A DNA stretch of 51,478 bases from Bacteroidales bacterium. GTDB lineage: Bacteria; Bacteroidota; Bacteroidia; Bacteroidales; FEN-979. This document shows, one piece after another, positions 7,406-17,297 of the stretch; position 1 is the first letter of the stretch, and each line of letters opens with the position of its first letter. Location: NCBI GenBank assembly GCA_023231065.1, contig JALNWE010000016.1, forward strand, positions 1-51,478, read 5' to 3'. Below the pieces are notes generated by a model. That model was not told the DNA's origin, made no database searches, and worked only from the letters and a program-made list of their open reading frames with translations. Position numbers and translations under genes: made by a program.

Positions 7406-10150
7406 ATGAAAAAACTGTTAACCCCCTTTGTGGCTTTCATGCTGTTTACTTCATGGTCATTCAGCCAGGAGGAAGCTCCAAAGCCCATCGTTATCCGGGC
7501 CACTTATTTTGATGTATCGCCCCCGCTGCGCGAAATGATCAAGAACATTCCGCAAATTGCCGACCGGACCTGGAAAGACGGGGTGGTGAAGAATCAATTT
7601 CAGCACGAACGTTTTCATCCCGTGGATACCGATGATCCTAATGCCACCGATCCTAATGTACAGAAATACCAGGGGCCGCGGGTGACCGATGAGGTTACGG
7701 CATCTTTCGACGGCGTTGGGAATACCATGGGATTGTGCCCTCCTGATACCGATGGCGATGTTGGTATGGATTATTATTTTCAGGAAGTCAACTGTAAATA
7801 TGCCATTTATTCAAAAACAGGGGAATTGATTTTAGGCCCCCTGGCAAACAGTTCTATTTTTACCGGCATGCCCAATAACAGCAATGACGGCGATGGGGTT
7901 GTGCTCTACGATGAAGAAGCCGACCGTTGGGTGTTTTCACAATTTTCTTTGCCCAATTTTCCAAATGGCCCTTTCTTTGAAATGGTTGCCGTTTCTACAA
8001 CCAACGATCCGACAGGTTCGTGGTACCGGTATCAGTTCCAGTTTTCAGATATGCCCGATTATCCCAAACTCGCTGTCTGGCCCGATGGATATTATATGTC
8101 AATCAACCGGTTCTCGGCTGGTTCCTTGAATTATAATGGTGTTGGCGCAGTGGCCATGAACCGGACTAAAATGTTAGCCGGTGATGAAACAGCAAACATG
8201 GTCTTATTTCAGTTGTCAGCCGGCAATGAAGCCTATGCCATGCTGCCATCTGACTGTGATGGGACTTTCCCCCCCGTGGGAACGCCCAATTACTTTACTT
8301 TTCTGAATGATGGCCCTGACCGCCTGGGAATGTATGCTTTCCATGTAGACTGGGACAATATAGGCTCTTCTTCCTTCGCCCTTCATGCCCAGCTCCCTGT
8401 AGATGCCTTTAACGGGAACATCTCCGGTGGAATTACCCAGAAAAACACCAGCGTGAAATTAGACGCCTTAGCCGGCAGGTTGATGTTCCGGCTCCAGTTC
8501 CGCACTTTTGCCGATCATTACTCCATGGTGGCCTGCGGTACTATAAATATGGGTTCCGGTGTGGCAGGGATACGCTGGTTTGAATTGCGGAAAGAAGGAA
8601 CCGGCGCCTGGACCATATACCAGCAAGGGACTTATTCCCCCGACAGTCATTCACGCTGGATGGGAAGCATTGCCATGAATCCGGCCGGAGATATTGCACT
8701 CGGTTACTCTATCTCAAGCTCTACTAAATTTCCTTCAGTTTATTATACCGGCCGCCTGGCAAACGATCCACTGAACCAAATGACCGTTCAGGAAGGAGTT
8801 ATCAAGGAGGGACTTGGTTCCCAGACCAATACCTGGAGCGGAACCCCCAGTCGCTGGGGCGACTATAGCACCATGAATGTAGATCCTTCTGATCCTACTA
8901 AATTCTGGTACACCCAGGAATATTATCAAACCACTACCGCGTCTAACTGGAAAACAAGAATTGGGTGCTTTACCCTGGACGCGGCTACCACTTTCTCCCT
9001 CTCCGGTATTATCACCTACCCGGGATCGACCCCCACTCCTTTATCTGGAATTTCGTTGACGTTAAAAAACAATGAAGGGTCCGTTGTTGGCGCCACCACC
9101 ACCGATGCTTCGGGAAGTTATTCATTCAGCAGCCTGATCAATGGCAATTATACGCTGGAACCTTCTACGACGAAAGCCTGGGGTGGCGTTACCGCCCTGG
9201 ATGTCCTTCTGTTCAAGAAACACATCGCCAATATTGCTTTACTGGAAGGCATTTTCCTGGCATCCGGCGATGTTAATGGCTCCGGAAGCCTCACTGCTTC
9301 GGATGTCCTGCTTGTGAAAAAGAGGATCGGAAGCGTTATCAATTCATTCACGGTAGGTGACTGGCTTTTCAACAATACCGCAGTTACGATCAGCGGTGCA
9401 AACGTTACCCAGAATTTCAACGGATTATGTTATGGCGATGCCAATGCCTCGTATAATCCATCTGATAAAGACTCCGGAAGCGGAGATCGGTTGAAAGCTA
9501 CTGCCGGCGCTTTAACAATCGGGGTTGTTGATCCCCTGGATGGGAACGTGACTATCCCGGTTTACGCCACCGATCTGCAAAATATGGGCTCCTTCCAGTT
9601 TACCATCAGCTATGATCCGGAAAAATTAACATTTACCGGCGCTGATCAATGGTTTCATGGAATCGACAACGTAACTGTGGGTTATCCCCAACCCGGAAAA
9701 CTGACTTTTGTCTGGGCCGCCGATTTCAACGGGATCACCATTGATAACGATAAACTCTTAGACCTTCATTTTACTGCCAGTTCGCAGGATGCTGTATCCC
9801 TGACCTGGGGAGACGTACCAACCCTGCGCGAGTTTGCCGATTACAACGGCAATCTTTTCACGCCGGCCTTCATGAATGGCGGTGTTGGAAATGTACTTGG
9901 AATTGAGAATCTCAGCAATGACCCGTTGATGGTGTACCCAAATCCAGCAAAAGATTATATGGTTTTAAAGACCCTGGAAACCATGCAGGGAGTAAGGATC
10001 TTCAACAGTTCCGGAAAACAGGTTTTTGATCAGGCCCCTTATTCGAAAGACTTCCGGATTTCGACCTCCGCTTTCAGCGCCGGATTGTATATGGTCAGAA
10101 TTAAAACAAAAACCGGGAATATCAACAGAAGTGTCCTGATTGAAAAATAA
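7406..10150 (+). CDS. Secreted T9SS cargo protein with dockerin-like and cohesin-like modules
   Basis: The protein has 914 residues. A signal peptide (MKKLLTPFVAFMLFTSWSFSQ) is followed by a large unrecognised domain to about residue 530, rich in Asp/Asn and aromatic residues. Residues about 530-590 look like a carboxypeptidase-regulatory or SdrD-like beta-sandwich. Residues about 590-650 are dockerin type I-like, with a calcium loop DVNGSGSLTASD and a partner helix before it. Residues about 702-825 resemble a cohesin domain (IPVYATDLQNMGSFQFTISYDPEKL). The last 80 residues form a T9SS type A sorting domain (VYPNPAKDYMVLK... ending GNINRSVLIEK). It is probably secreted and cell-surface attached. 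The catalytic or binding role of the N-terminal domain is unknown. Confidence 0.8.
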   Translation: MKKLLTPFVAFMLFTSWSFSQEEAPKPIVIRATYFDVSPPLREMIKNIPQIADRTWKDGVVKNQFQHERFHPVDTDDPNATDPNVQKYQGPRVTDEVTASFDGVGNTMGLCPPDTDGDVGMDYYFQEVNCKYAIYSKTGELILGPLANSSIFTGMPNNSNDGDGVVLYDEEADRWVFSQFSLPNFPNGPFFEMVAVSTTNDPTGSWYRYQFQFSDMPDYPKLAVWPDGYYMSINRFSAGSLNYNGVGAVAMNRTKMLAGDETANMVLFQLSAGNEAYAMLPSDCDGTFPPVGTPNYFTFLNDGPDRLGMYAFHVDWDNIGSSSFALHAQLPVDAFNGNISGGITQKNTSVKLDALAGRLMFRLQFRTFADHYSMVACGTINMGSGVAGIRWFELRKEGTGAWTIYQQGTYSPDSHSRWMGSIAMNPAGDIALGYSISSSTKFPSVYYTGRLANDPLNQMTVQEGVIKEGLGSQTNTWSGTPSRWGDYSTMNVDPSDPTKFWYTQEYYQTTTASNWKTRIGCFTLDAATTFSLSGIITYPGSTPTPLSGISLTLKNNEGSVVGATTTDASGSYSFSSLINGNYTLEPSTTKAWGGVTALDVLLFKKHIANIALLEGIFLASGDVNGSGSLTASDVLLVKKRIGSVINSFTVGDWLFNNTAVTISGANVTQNFNGLCYGDANASYNPSDKDSGSGDRLKATAGALTIGVVDPLDGNVTIPVYATDLQNMGSFQFTISYDPEKLTFTGADQWFHGIDNVTVGYPQPGKLTFVWAADFNGITIDNDKLLDLHFTASSQDAVSLTWGDVPTLREFADYNGNLFTPAFMNGGVGNVLGIENLSNDPLMVYPNPAKDYMVLKTLETMQGVRIFNSSGKQVFDQAPYSKDFRISTSAFSAGLYMVRIKTKTGNINRSVLIEK

Positions 10151-10180
10151 CAGAATAGCGCATACTATAAGTTAACATTA

Positions 10181-10236
10181 AAGCGGCTGTGTGGTTACTA
10201 TTGAAGTACCATTGCACAGCCGCTTCTTGTTGTTTT
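10181..10236 (+). terminator. Rho-independent terminator after the cargo gene
   Basis: The 11-bp stem AAGCGGCTGTG (10181-10191) pairs with CACAGCCGCTT (10215-10225). The intervening bases can fold further (TGGTTACT with AGTACC), and a T-rich run follows. Confidence 0.75.
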
Positions 10237-10267
10237 AGAAATTACCATAAACTGATACCCGCTTATC

Positions 10268-11347
10268 ATGGAAAATAAAAGTCCAAAATTCGATTTCGAC
10301 GATATTCTGATCCAACCCGCTGTAATAAGTAACATCAACTCCCGGAAAACTGTTTCCGTGATGGACGACAACAAGATGCTTCCACTCTTCACGGCTCCGA
10401 TGGATACGGTTACCGACTTGTCCCACCGGAATATTTTCACAGAAAATTTAATCTATTCTATTGTTCCAAGGACAGAATCCAGGCAATTTTCCAGAGAAGA
10501 TTTCCGAACGATAAAGGGTTGGGCCGCATTAAGTCTGGATCAGTTTGAACAAATTTTCGGGGAAGGGGACTGCATCCCTGATCAGGAGGTAATAAAGGTT
10601 TGTATTGATATTGCGAATGGTCACATGAAACGGTTGAAGGAGATGGTTGAAAGGACCAAAGATAAGTATCAGGACCGGCTGTTGATCATGGTTGGAAATG
10701 TGGCCAATCCTGCAACCTTTTTTGAATTGTCACAAGCAGGGGCCGATTTTGTGAGGATCGGGGTAGGAAACGGATCAGGATGCAGTACTTCCGTTCACAC
10801 CGGTATCGGTTATCCGCTGGCATCCCTGATCAACGACATATATCATAAAAAAGCGGGACGTTCAGGAAAATTTGCCAAAGTGATTGCCGACGGTGGCATT
10901 AAAAAGTATGCTGACATCATAAAAGCCCTGGCGCTTGGCGCTGATTATGTCATGTGCGGAGGGATTTTTAATAAAGCTCTTGAATCGGCCGGACATACCT
11001 ATTCGGCCAATAAAAAATTCGAAGGTTATACGGTTCCGGGCGACCGGGTGGACCAGTACAGCAATGAAGTGAAAACTGCCTTCAACATGGGTTCGGTATT
11101 TTATAAGAAGTTCCGTGGGATGAGTACCAAAGAGGTACAAGCACATCTGGGCAATGAGCTCAGATCCTCCGAAGGGGTCACCCGGATGATCCAGGTAGAA
11201 TATACATTGTCGGGATGGGTCGAAAACTTTATTGACTACCTTTCCAGCGCGATGTCATACACTGACAGTAAGGATTTACATTCATTCATTGGGAAACCTG
11301 ACTGGAATTTGATTACACAAAACAGCCTGAACCGTTTTAATAAATAA
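10268..11347 (+). CDS. IMP dehydrogenase / GMP reductase family enzyme without CBS domains
   Basis: The protein has 359 residues and belongs to the IMPDH/GMPR TIM-barrel family. Visible features are FDFDDILIQP at the N-terminus, APMDTVT, VCIDIANGH, MVGNVANP, the active-site loop GVGNGSGCSTSVHTGIGYP with the catalytic Cys, the phosphate-binding IADGGIKKYADIIKALALGADYVMCGG, and the FRGMSTKE/SSEGV segment of the mobile flap. It lacks the CBS pair that splits most IMP dehydrogenases, so its length is that of GMP reductase. The sequence alone does not settle whether it makes XMP from IMP or IMP from GMP. Its stop overlaps the next start (TAATG), suggesting translational coupling with tamL. Confidence 0.85.
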   Translation: MENKSPKFDFDDILIQPAVISNINSRKTVSVMDDNKMLPLFTAPMDTVTDLSHRNIFTENLIYSIVPRTESRQFSREDFRTIKGWAALSLDQFEQIFGEGDCIPDQEVIKVCIDIANGHMKRLKEMVERTKDKYQDRLLIMVGNVANPATFFELSQAGADFVRIGVGNGSGCSTSVHTGIGYPLASLINDIYHKKAGRSGKFAKVIADGGIKKYADIIKALALGADYVMCGGIFNKALESAGHTYSANKKFEGYTVPGDRVDQYSNEVKTAFNMGSVFYKKFRGMSTKEVQAHLGNELRSSEGVTRMIQVEYTLSGWVENFIDYLSSAMSYTDSKDLHSFIGKPDWNLITQNSLNRFNK

Positions 11348-13695
11348 TGAGCTGGAAATCTTTTGCCGGTATTTGTTCAATTATCCTCGTCATCCTTCTG
11401 GCGGGTTGTAGTGTCACGAAAAATTTTTCCCCCAATGAATACCTGCTGATCAACAATAAAATCAAGGTTAACCCGCGTTCAGTCCTGCCTGAAGATCTGG
11501 AACCATACTTACAGCAACATCCCAATAAAAAACTCTTCGGGTTATTCCGGACCAACATTGCTTTTTACAACCTGGGGAGTCAGGGGAAAGAGACAAAATT
11601 CAAGAAATGGTTGCGGAATAAGGTCGGCGCTGCTCCTGTTTTGCTTGATACGGGCATGGTTTCGGTGACGCAGAAGCAAATGGCCCTTTATTTGGCCAAC
11701 AAGGGATATTTCAATTCAAAAGTTATTGATTCCATTCGATATAACAACAAAAAGGCCACAGTTGAATATTATATCCAGGTCGCCAAACCCTATCTGGTCA
11801 GGAACATCCAATATTCTATCCCCGATACGCAGGTGGCCACATTCGTTTACAAGGATACTGCTAAATGCCTGATCAAACGAGGAAAAAATTATGATGCGTA
11901 TCTTTTTGACAATGAAAGGAGCAGGGTCACCGGGAATCTTCAGAATTACGGCTTTTACAATTTTTCGAACATTTATATTGCTTACCGTATCGACAGTAAT
12001 TTCAGGAAAAACCGGATGGATATCACGTTGGAAATCACCAACCCGGTTATCCCATCCCTGAACAATTTCAATATGGTCCTACAGGCGCCCCATAAGCGAT
12101 ATTTCATTCATAAGATTTATGTTTACCCTGAATTTGATCATCTTTTGACGGATACCAGTCGGTACGACACCCTCGTAAAAACATACGAAAACGCGATCAA
12201 GGGCCAACCACCCAGTACTTTTTACTTTCTTTACAGGGATAAATTCAAAGTTAAACCGCGAACCATTGCCCAGTCTGTTTTCCTTGTCCCCGGCACGGCT
12301 TATAACCTGGATGATGTTAAACAAACCTATTCCCAGCTTTCAGGGTTGCAGGTGTTCCGGTATATCAACCTTCATTTCGATGAAACGTTGGAACCATCCC
12401 CAATTCGCGGTCCGTGTAAAGACATCCTGGACTGCCATGTAGAGCTTTCACGTTCGGCGGCACAATCCTTCACGGTAACCGCTGATGGGACAAACTCGGG
12501 CGGTGCATTTGGCGTTCAGGGGAATATCGGTTACCAGAACCGGAATATCTTCAAGGGGGCACAGCTTCTCAGAGTCAATCTGAGCGGTTCATTACAAATG
12601 CAGGCCTCGGGTGGGACCAGTGGATCCGCCTTTTTCAATACGGTGGAACTGGGTGTAAATGCATCATTGACTTTCCCTCAGTTTCTCTTACCGGTCAAGC
12701 CGGAAAAGATGTCCAAATATTTCAAACCCAAGACCACCATCACCCTGGGATACAACTTTCAGCGTCAGATAGATTATGACCGGCATATTTCCAATATCTC
12801 CTTTGGTTATACATGGATGCAGAATGAAAAAATAAAGCATGTATTAAACCCTGCTGAAATATCCCTGGTCAAGGTTTTTACGGATGCCTATTTTGATTCC
12901 GTCATTAATTCGCAAACCGACCGGCGGTTACGGAATCAATATACCGACCACATGGTGGCCGGGTTGAAATATATCTTTACTTTCAGCAATCAAAAAGTCA
13001 ATACGGTCAAAGATTTTTTTTATATCCGATGCAATTTTGAAACAGGAGGAAATCTCATTTACGGGATCGATAAGCTCTTTAACATTCCCAAAAGCGACAG
13101 CGGGATGTATAACCTTTTAGGTTTGCCCTATTCACAGTATGTCAGGCCCGATATCGACTTCCGATATTATAATATCCTGGGGAACAAATTTTCGATGGTT
13201 TACCGGTTTTATGGAGGGATCGGGATCCCTTATTGCAATTCAACCGAGCTGCCTTTCGAAAAAGCTTTTTTCGCGGGTGGGGCCAACGGAATGCGGGGAT
13301 GGAAGATGTATTACCTGGGACCGGGAAGTTATCATTCGGATGACGAAAACACCTTTAACCAGATCGGGGATATACAACTGGAAGCCAATATTGAATACCG
13401 CTTCCCCATTTACCAATGGATCCGGGGCGCTCTTTTTGCAGATATGGGGAACATCTGGTTGTCAAAGGAAACTTCTGATTTACCGGGCGGGAAGTTCACC
13501 TTCCCTGGATTTATCAATCAGATTGGCATCGATGCCGGTATTGGGATCCGTTTTGACTTCGATTTCTTCATTTTCAGGTTTGATCCGGCCATTCCACTCC
13601 GGGTTCCCTGGTATCCCGAGAATGACCGGTGGTACTTCAATAAAATGCAATTGAAAGATATTATCTGGAATTTCGGGATCGGTTATCCGTTCTAA
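11347..13695 (+). CDS. tamL: TamL: lipoprotein TamA/BamA-family outer-membrane assembly factor
   Basis: The protein has 782 residues. A lipoprotein signal ends in LLAGC with the acylated Cys at 21. POTRA-like repeats occupy roughly residues 30-380, and an Omp85/D15 surface-antigen barrel forms the rest, including the loop-6-type motif GGANGMRGW near residue 644 and an aromatic C-terminal strand ending GIGYPF. TamA in Proteobacteria is not lipidated, whereas the Bacteroidota version (TamL) is, which fits. It should insert or assemble proteins in the outer membrane. The start overlaps the preceding stop by one base. It is convergent with the LruC genes. Confidence 0.85.
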   Translation: MSWKSFAGICSIILVILLAGCSVTKNFSPNEYLLINNKIKVNPRSVLPEDLEPYLQQHPNKKLFGLFRTNIAFYNLGSQGKETKFKKWLRNKVGAAPVLLDTGMVSVTQKQMALYLANKGYFNSKVIDSIRYNNKKATVEYYIQVAKPYLVRNIQYSIPDTQVATFVYKDTAKCLIKRGKNYDAYLFDNERSRVTGNLQNYGFYNFSNIYIAYRIDSNFRKNRMDITLEITNPVIPSLNNFNMVLQAPHKRYFIHKIYVYPEFDHLLTDTSRYDTLVKTYENAIKGQPPSTFYFLYRDKFKVKPRTIAQSVFLVPGTAYNLDDVKQTYSQLSGLQVFRYINLHFDETLEPSPIRGPCKDILDCHVELSRSAAQSFTVTADGTNSGGAFGVQGNIGYQNRNIFKGAQLLRVNLSGSLQMQASGGTSGSAFFNTVELGVNASLTFPQFLLPVKPEKMSKYFKPKTTITLGYNFQRQIDYDRHISNISFGYTWMQNEKIKHVLNPAEISLVKVFTDAYFDSVINSQTDRRLRNQYTDHMVAGLKYIFTFSNQKVNTVKDFFYIRCNFETGGNLIYGIDKLFNIPKSDSGMYNLLGLPYSQYVRPDIDFRYYNILGNKFSMVYRFYGGIGIPYCNSTELPFEKAFFAGGANGMRGWKMYYLGPGSYHSDDENTFNQIGDIQLEANIEYRFPIYQWIRGALFADMGNIWLSKETSDLPGGKFTFPGFINQIGIDAGIGIRFDFDFFIFRFDPAIPLRVPWYPENDRWYFNKMQLKDIIWNFGIGYPF

Positions 13696-13779
13696 GAAAC
13701 AATACTCGCTCACCTGAATGAAAACTATGGATACTGTTGTCTGAGAAACCAACTCCGGATCAGGGATTTCCAGTCCTTA

Positions 13780-15108
13780 TCAATGGGAATAAAGTACTGC
13801 CGGATTTCTATATCCCGCGGAAGTATTTTTATACCAATCAGGATATGTTTTGCCGGAACTCTCTGCCCAGTCATTGAATTTCAAATAGCCTTTGTTGATG
13901 ACATCCCCTTCATCAAGATATATTAAACCAACCGGTAAGAAAAGCGCCCAGGGTAGATTATTTCTTGATTTATAAAACCTGTAAATAGCAGGATTGCTGT
14001 TGTCAGAATAAGTGCCAAAGAGGGTAATATCAGCTTTGTCGGTGGGTGAAAAGTCAGGTAAATGAATTTCCTTTGCCCGATCGCCGTTTACAAAAATGAA
14101 TGGATTATAAGGAGGAGTCCCAAACATGGCAATCGGGATTGCTACTGATTTCTTGAAATCAATGGTTAAAACCACGGTATCAGGCTTTAAAAAAAGAGAA
14201 TTCCGATCGGTATTGACAGGCCCCTCAACCCAGGATGTCCCATAAAGGGCCAGGGCGTCATCAAAAGCGATGACGGTTGCTTTTTTCTGATCTTTTTCAA
14301 AACCTTTCTCATCCACATCGATCAATCCGGTATTCAACCGTGCGCCGGTAACATGAGCAAAAAAAGAAGTATCCAGAAGCAGCCGGAAACCAAATCCATT
14401 ATGCATTTTAGTGCCCGAAGCTTCGGGAATAAAAAGAATGCTGATACGATTGACATGGTTCAGGAAATCGGTTACAAGGTTAATGCGGTAACGAATGACC
14501 ATGTCGTTGAAGTCGAAATCTCCCGTTGCCGGCCAGGAATCTTCGAAAATCAAGGTTGCAAACTGGTTCTCCCCAGGAAAATAACTATTGAATGCTTTTA
14601 ACGTATCCAGCGGATAATCATCAAAAATATCCGGTACTCCATCCCAATCGCTGTCAAGGCGGGTTGTATCAGGGATCAATCCCGCGAAGACGGCATGAAT
14701 GGCTTTATCAAGGATTGCTGCCTTTTGTTCGACATTTTGACCATTGTATTGTGTGGCAATGGTCAAATATTCAGCAGTGACCGGTAAAGTAATCATTGTC
14801 TCAAAATTCCCGTTCCTGTATGTCGTTCCTGAAAACACCTTATATCCCCCGGCAGAAAGGCTTTCGGAGTAAATATCGAACCTGACAAATGGCAGGTGGT
14901 TCCCTGCATTATCCAATGCTTCAACGGTAACATTCACATCCTGGGTCGCTGACCAATTAAACACTCGTTCAATGATGAGTTGATCCATGGTTTTATCCGT
15001 CCAGCCAGGATCGCCATTATCCGGTTTTTTCTTGCACGAAGTCAGGAAAAACAGGTACAGCGAGGTTGTGATAATAACAAATCCTAAAACTTGTAAACGG
15101 AATTTCAA
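13780..15108 (-). CDS. LruC-domain lipoprotein (shorter copy)
   Basis: The protein has 442 residues. Its lipoprotein signal ends FFLTSC with Cys 25. Residues about 45-140 form an Ig-like domain; DSDWDGVPDIFDDYP is an Asp-rich calcium-binding segment; the LruC domain starts near FEDSWPATGDFDFNDMVIRYRIN and runs to the end. The start appears to be a TTG that overlaps the TGA of the upstream gene. No in-frame ATG is available before the signal peptide, so the two genes are probably translationally coupled. It is similar in layout to the upstream 683-residue protein, and both end in Y-S-H. It is a surface lipoprotein of unknown function. Confidence 0.75.
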   Translation of the reverse strand: MKFRLQVLGFVIITTSLYLFFLTSCKKKPDNGDPGWTDKTMDQLIIERVFNWSATQDVNVTVEALDNAGNHLPFVRFDIYSESLSAGGYKVFSGTTYRNGNFETMITLPVTAEYLTIATQYNGQNVEQKAAILDKAIHAVFAGLIPDTTRLDSDWDGVPDIFDDYPLDTLKAFNSYFPGENQFATLIFEDSWPATGDFDFNDMVIRYRINLVTDFLNHVNRISILFIPEASGTKMHNGFGFRLLLDTSFFAHVTGARLNTGLIDVDEKGFEKDQKKATVIAFDDALALYGTSWVEGPVNTDRNSLFLKPDTVVLTIDFKKSVAIPIAMFGTPPYNPFIFVNGDRAKEIHLPDFSPTDKADITLFGTYSDNSNPAIYRFYKSRNNLPWALFLPVGLIYLDEGDVINKGYLKFNDWAESSGKTYPDWYKNTSAGYRNPAVLYSH

Positions 15109-17156
15109 TGAGAATAAATCTTTGAATTATCCCTATAGCCGGTAACTGTATTGAAATACCAATCAGTATATAAGGCGCCGTTACTTTCTGCCCAGTCGTT
15201 AAAATACAGATATCCTGTATTGATCGCTTCTTTTTCGAACATATAACTGAATTTATCCGATATATTGATAGCCCAGGGAAGGTTTTTCCTGGTTTTATAA
15301 TACCTTCCTATATCGGGTTTACTATCATCAGAAAAAGTTCCGAAATCCGTTCCATCCACAAGGTCAGTGGGAGGATAATCGGGTAAATGTACTTCCCGGT
15401 TACGGTTTCTATCAACAATAATGAAAGGATTGTATGGCGGTGACCCGATTTCAGCAAGCGATACAGGCTGGACGAAGTTAATAATCAACTCCAGGGTGTC
15501 AGGAATAACATAAGGGGCCCCATGTTCAGTATTGGTTCCTACTCCATGGCCCGGTGGAGGTAATTGATCCAGGGCATCATCATATACTATGATCACTGCT
15601 TTGGTTTGTCCAGCCTCGGTCCCATTCGCTGATACAGAAATAAATCCATGCCGCAGATCAGTTCCGGTCACATTTTGTATCATTTCAGGAGGAATCGGGA
15701 TCTGAAATGCAAAGGCATTATGGAAGGTTGCGCCCACAGCTTCGGTAATCAATGTAACCTTAACTAGCGCCACTTTATTCTGGGCATTTGTGATCTGGTT
15801 GAACCGGTAACTGATTACCAGGTCATTAAAATCGTAGTCGCCCTGACCGGGATAGAGATCTTCAAAGGCGAGGGAACTATATCCCGTCTCATCAGGATAA
15901 TAATTGTCAAAGGCCAGGGAAGGATCGGCATCATAATCATCAAATTCATCAGGGATCCCATCACCATCCTCATCGGGTTGTGTAGTGGAGATGTCGGGCA
16001 TGCCATCCGTATTGATAGCTGTCACAGGATTGGCTTTCACATAAAGTATCCCGTCATTAAAGTCCTGATCCGATTTCTGGTCCCTGCGCCAATCTTCAAA
16101 ACCAAATAAAATGGCATGACGTCCCACATCCCGGAGCAGGATCATGTGTTTTTGCAAAGTCGGATTAGGTTCGGGATTAAGTGAAGGAATGGAGTAGATA
16201 CGGTATTTACCATTGGTGATCTGTGATCCGTCCCATCCATTCGCAAACACGACCCATCCGATTGACTTTCCGGAAGGATAGCGGCCTAAATAGACCTTGT
16301 TCCCGGGATCTAATCCTCCCCCACTTCCTGAATTAGACATATTGGGAAATACCACTTTGATCGAATCGATCGCTGAAGGACTATCAGGCGGATTGTTCGT
16401 GTCGAAAACAAAAAAACCTATCGAATTTTTCCAGGTTGCCCCTTCCGTAATGTAAGTTGCCCAGACATCACATAATTCGGTCAATTCCAGGTTATCGGGC
16501 ACGGTATTGGCAAGATATTCCGGATGATAAACCGGGACAGACTGATATTCCGGCAACGAGGCATTCAAGTCATTTAATAAATCAGCGTCCACCGGATCGT
16601 TTGGGGAAACCAGGTAATCCGGTACTCCCTTGCCGTGAAATGATCCCATATAATAAACGCCAGGGAGGAGACTTGGAATAATCTCGCCGGCAGATTTGAA
16701 CGAAACCGGATCAGGAACTTTCCCACCAAAAATACCGGATACCTTATTATCCAATACAGGAAAAACCTGTTCCCTTATCAGCCCCAGATAATTATTGGTC
16801 ACTGTTACCTTATTTAAATATATTGGTAAAGGTTGTGTTCCAGTCCATGAACCGGAGTTGTCAGTTATCCCGCTGAACAAATAAACGCCCCCTGAATCAG
16901 AACTGGCGCTATACACTTTAAACCTTACATTCGGGAGCGGGTTATCCGCGTTATCCCGCGCCACGACACTGAAAGAGACCTGATGGATTGTGCTCCAGCT
17001 GAAATTGTCAGCGATAATAAGCTGGTCGATCGGTTTAATGGTTGCAGAAGAAGAATTGTTTTCTTCTGTTTTTTTACATGCCCCAAAAAAAACGGGTATT
17101 AATATTAAAACAGGAATTAAGGGTGATCGTGAAAACCAGTGTTTATCGAATTTCAT
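15105..17156 (-). CDS. LruC-domain lipoprotein with DUF4114-like module (longer copy)
   Basis: The protein has 683 residues from this start. A lipoprotein signal with Cys 27 (FFGAC) is followed by an Ig-like domain (DQLIIADNFSWSTIHQVSFS), a central DUF4114-like segment (GFEDWRRDQKSDQDFND), an Asp-rich linker (DEDGDGIPDEFDDYD) and a C-terminal LruC domain (FEDLYPGQGDYDFNDLVISYRFN). The frame opens further upstream at 17204, but that codon lies inside the predicted promoter, so 17156 is preferred. It is followed by the shorter LruC gene with a 4-base overlap, so the pair looks like a duplication with the middle module kept in only one copy. Confidence 0.75.
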   Translation of the reverse strand: MKFDKHWFSRSPLIPVLILIPVFFGACKKTEENNSSSATIKPIDQLIIADNFSWSTIHQVSFSVVARDNADNPLPNVRFKVYSASSDSGGVYLFSGITDNSGSWTGTQPLPIYLNKVTVTNNYLGLIREQVFPVLDNKVSGIFGGKVPDPVSFKSAGEIIPSLLPGVYYMGSFHGKGVPDYLVSPNDPVDADLLNDLNASLPEYQSVPVYHPEYLANTVPDNLELTELCDVWATYITEGATWKNSIGFFVFDTNNPPDSPSAIDSIKVVFPNMSNSGSGGGLDPGNKVYLGRYPSGKSIGWVVFANGWDGSQITNGKYRIYSIPSLNPEPNPTLQKHMILLRDVGRHAILFGFEDWRRDQKSDQDFNDGILYVKANPVTAINTDGMPDISTTQPDEDGDGIPDEFDDYDADPSLAFDNYYPDETGYSSLAFEDLYPGQGDYDFNDLVISYRFNQITNAQNKVALVKVTLITEAVGATFHNAFAFQIPIPPEMIQNVTGTDLRHGFISVSANGTEAGQTKAVIIVYDDALDQLPPPGHGVGTNTEHGAPYVIPDTLELIINFVQPVSLAEIGSPPYNPFIIVDRNRNREVHLPDYPPTDLVDGTDFGTFSDDSKPDIGRYYKTRKNLPWAINISDKFSYMFEKEAINTGYLYFNDWAESNGALYTDWYFNTVTGYRDNSKIYSH

Positions 17157-17181
17157 AATGAAGATGTTAAGATATTTCGCG

Positions 17182-17213
17182 TAAATGTATGGCATTGAAA
17201 ACATCGTTTCAAG
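17182..17213 (-). promoter_or_regulatory. Promoter of the LruC gene pair
   Basis: On the minus strand CTTG (17213-17210) is separated by 20 bases from TACATTTA (17189-17182), close to the Bacteroidota consensus. It lies 26 bases upstream of the chosen start. Confidence 0.5.
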
Positions 17214-17297
17214 GATAATTAAGCAATAGTATCATTTAAATTTGTTTCTGTATCTCAATTGCGCCAAATTGTATCCCTATTCCAGGTGGCTTTACGT

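Noticed and set aside
10268..11347. Firm assignment as guaB or guaC
   Set aside because: The active-site loop and flap are compatible with both members of the family and the CBS-less length alone does not decide.
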